Assembly (NCBI GenBank): GCA_034620365.1
Contig: JAQGEQ010000251.1
Span: 186,001 to 250,000, forward strand
Direction: 5' to 3'
DNA: 64,000 nucleotides
Source of the DNA: Pegea sp. RAD2-039
Taxonomy: Eukaryota; Chordata; Thaliacea; Salpida; Salpidae
The notes beneath the pieces were generated by a model, which did not search any database, was not told where the DNA came from, and worked only from the letters and a program-made list of their open reading frames with translations. This document shows, in pieces, positions 62,401-64,000 of the stretch. Numbering within the stretch: the stretch's first letter is position 1; every line of letters starts with the position of its first letter. Position numbers and translations under genes: made by a program.

Positions 62401-64000
62401 TGAAGATCTTCAGTTGAGTCTTCTGAAGATGTAGTCGAATCAATAATCTCATTTGAAGATGTAGTCGAATCAATAATCTCATTTGAATCTTCAACTTCTG
62501 AAGATGTAGTCGAATCAATCATCTCATTTGAATCTTCAACTTCTGAAGATGTAGTCGAATCAATAATCTCATTTGAATCTTCATCTTCTGAAGATGTAGT
62601 CGAATCAATCATCTCATTTGAATCTTCATCTTCTGAAGATGTAGTCGAATCAATCATCTCATTTGAATCTTCAACTTCTGAAGATGTAGTCGAATCAATA
62701 ATCTCATTTGAGTCTTCAACTTCTGAAGATGTAGTCGAATCAATAATCTCATTTGAATCTTCAACTTCTGAAGATGTAGTCGAATCAATCATCTCATTTG
62801 AATCTTCAACTTCTGAAGATGTAGTCGAATCAATAATCTCATTTGAATCTTCATCTTCTGAAGATGTAGTCGAATCAATCATCTCATTTGAGTCTTCATC
62901 TTCTGAAGATGTAGTCGGATCAATCATCTCATTTGAATCTTCAACTTCTGAAGATGTAGTCGAATCAATAATCTCATTTGAACCTTCATCTTCTGAAGAT
63001 GAAGTCGAATCAATAATCTCATTAGAATCTTCAACTTCTGAAGATGAAGTCGAATCAATCATCTCATTTGAGTCTTCATCTTCTGAAGATGTAGTCGGAT
63101 CAATCATCTCATTTGAATCTTCAACTTCTGAAGATGAAGTCGAATCAATAATCTCATTTGAGTCTTCATCTTCTAAAGATGTAGTCGAATCAATAATCTC
63201 ATTTGAATCTTCATCTTCTGAAGATGAAGTCGAATCAATAATCTCAGTTGAGTCTTCAACTTCTGAAGATGTAGTCGAATCAATAATCTCATTTGAGTCT
63301 TCATCTTCTGAAGATGTGGTCGAATCAATAATCTCATTTGAATCTTCAACTTCTGAAGATGAAGTCGAATCAATAATCTCATTTGAGTTTTCAACTTCTG
63401 AAGATGTAGTCGAATCAATAATCTCATTTGAGTCTTCATCTTCTGAAGATGTGGTCGAATCAATAATCTCATTTGAATCTTCAACTTCTGAAGATGTGGT
63501 CGAATCAATAATCTCATTTGAATCTTCAACTTCTGAAGATGTAGTCGAATCAATAATCTCATTTGAGTTTTCAACTTCTGAAGATGTAGTCGAATCAATG
63601 ATCTCATTTGAGTTTTCAACTTCTGAAGATGTAGTCGAATCAATGATCTCATTTAAGTCTTCATCTTCTGAAGATGTAGTCGAATCAATAATCTCATTTG
63701 AGTCTTCAACTTCTGAAGATGTAGTCGAATCAATAATCTCATTTGAGTCTTCATCTTCTGAAGATGTAGTCGAATCAATAATCTCATTTGAGTCTTCAAC
63801 TTCTGAAGATGAAGTCGAATCAATAATCTCATTTGAGTCTTCAACTTCTGAAGATGTAGTCGAATCAATAATCTCATTTGAATCTTCATCTTCTGAAGAT
63901 GAAGTCGAATCAATAATCTCATTTGAGTCTTCATCTTCTGAAGATGTAGTCGAATCAATAATCTCATTTGAATCTTCAACTTCTGAAGATGAAGTCGAAT
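56407..64000 (-). CDS. Galaxin-like dicysteine-repeat protein with acidic Ser/Glu repeat domain (5' end outside window)
   Basis: Exons on the minus strand: 64000(partial)-61584, 61114-60995, 60774-60699, 60645-60459, 59980-59783, 59496-59329, 59213-59060, 58573-58453, 58402-58296, 58242-58059, 57993-57818, 57523-57357, 57079-56873, 56541-56407; phases agree from 61584 to the stop. The last 13 exons encode about 667 residues with 39 dicysteine motifs (ICCG, VCCS, KCCG and the like) spaced as in galaxin, an extracellular matrix protein first known from coral skeletons. Upstream, the large exon encodes a Thr/Lys-rich linker preceded by 15-residue acidic repeats. No membrane anchor is seen at the C-terminus (ends CDQF); the signal peptide would be outside the window. 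The frame of the large exon is broken between about 62095 and 62382, so that exon is probably split or damaged. Extracellular role is inferred. Confidence 0.78.
61115..61583 (-). other. Intron between the acidic-repeat exon and the galaxin-like exons
   Basis: 469 bp, AT-rich. Donor at 61583 (G|GTAAGT) and acceptor at 61115 (TTTACAG) join in phase 1, linking the two regions into one transcript model. Confidence 0.7.
61860..64000 (-). repeat. 45-bp coding tandem repeat, acidic Ser/Thr/Glu (continues beyond window)
   Basis: The unit of 15 residues (IIDSTTSSEVEDSNE, with E/D and M/I variants) is repeated about 36 times from 62382 to the window edge in one open frame, and again in degenerate form down to about 61870. 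Neighbouring units differ by single bases. The other frames of the same DNA give long artefactual open stretches of basic repeats. Confidence 0.96.

Noticed and set aside
63173..63979. Basic repeat frames (LLIRLHLQKLKTQMR type) in the 45-bp array
   Set aside because: Shifted frame of the acidic repeat. It is interrupted by stops at single-base variants (63173, 63652), whereas the acidic frame is open to the window edge and splices in phase to the galaxin-like exons.
62382..64000. The 45-bp array as a CRISPR array or satellite
   Set aside because: The units abut without unique spacers, vary by single bases and keep a coding frame, so it is a coding tandem repeat in a eukaryotic gene.

Overview
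The window is eukaryotic. It is strongly AT-rich, most genes are split by GT-AG introns, and the gene families are those of an animal: claudin, LGN/Pins, an organic-anion transporter (SLCO), Ral GTPase and galaxin-like dicysteine repeats. I cannot name the species. Introns inside several genes are minimal (46-53 bp). Several start codons lie a few bases after a strong 3' splice acceptor, and two genes sit only 54 bp apart, which suggests spliced-leader trans-splicing and operons. All exon models below come from reading frames, splice sites and phase arithmetic, not from transcripts.

Layout. 1-12085 (+): the 3' part of a giant gene ending in a twin CX9C (CHCH) domain with an adjacent coiled coil like MICOS subunit MIC19/MIC25. 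About 2,000 residues of 18-residue KTEP repeats and small phase-0 exons are inserted in it. 12086-15549: non-coding, with a decayed LINE fragment. 15550-16194 (+): intronless Ral-like GTPase. 16667-20416 (-): complete 14-exon SLCO transporter. 20417-26686: AT-rich, nothing recognised. 26687-28410 (-): complete 7-exon cathepsin B. 31054-32289 (+): intronless Gag-like ORF with two retropepsin domains. 34715-38973 (+): LGN/Pins (GPSM) with TPRs and four GoLoco motifs.

41818-42130 holds a GC-richer, structured, tRNA-headed SINE-like element. 43542-43974 and 44029-45617 (+) are prefoldin subunit 6 and the CDIN1 nuclease, a probable two-gene operon. Mitochondrial ribosomal protein L55 (45755-46062, -) converges on them. 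48030-51212 (+) is a cluster of three single-exon Shisa/WBP1-like membrane adaptors with PPxY tails. 52429-55253 (-) is a five-exon claudin ending in a PDZ ligand. 56407-64000 (-) is a secreted-type protein combining acidic Ser/Glu 15-residue repeats with a 39-dicysteine galaxin-like region; its 5' end is outside the window.

The genes are unrelated housekeeping and cell-surface functions and show no shared pathway. The most unusual points are the repeat-expanded MIC19-like protein with about 80 SUMO-consensus-like sites, the 12 TGACGTCA palindromes of which 10 lie in short introns, the double-retropepsin ORF, the structured tRNA-like element, and the acidic-galaxin fusion with a frame-broken repeat stretch.
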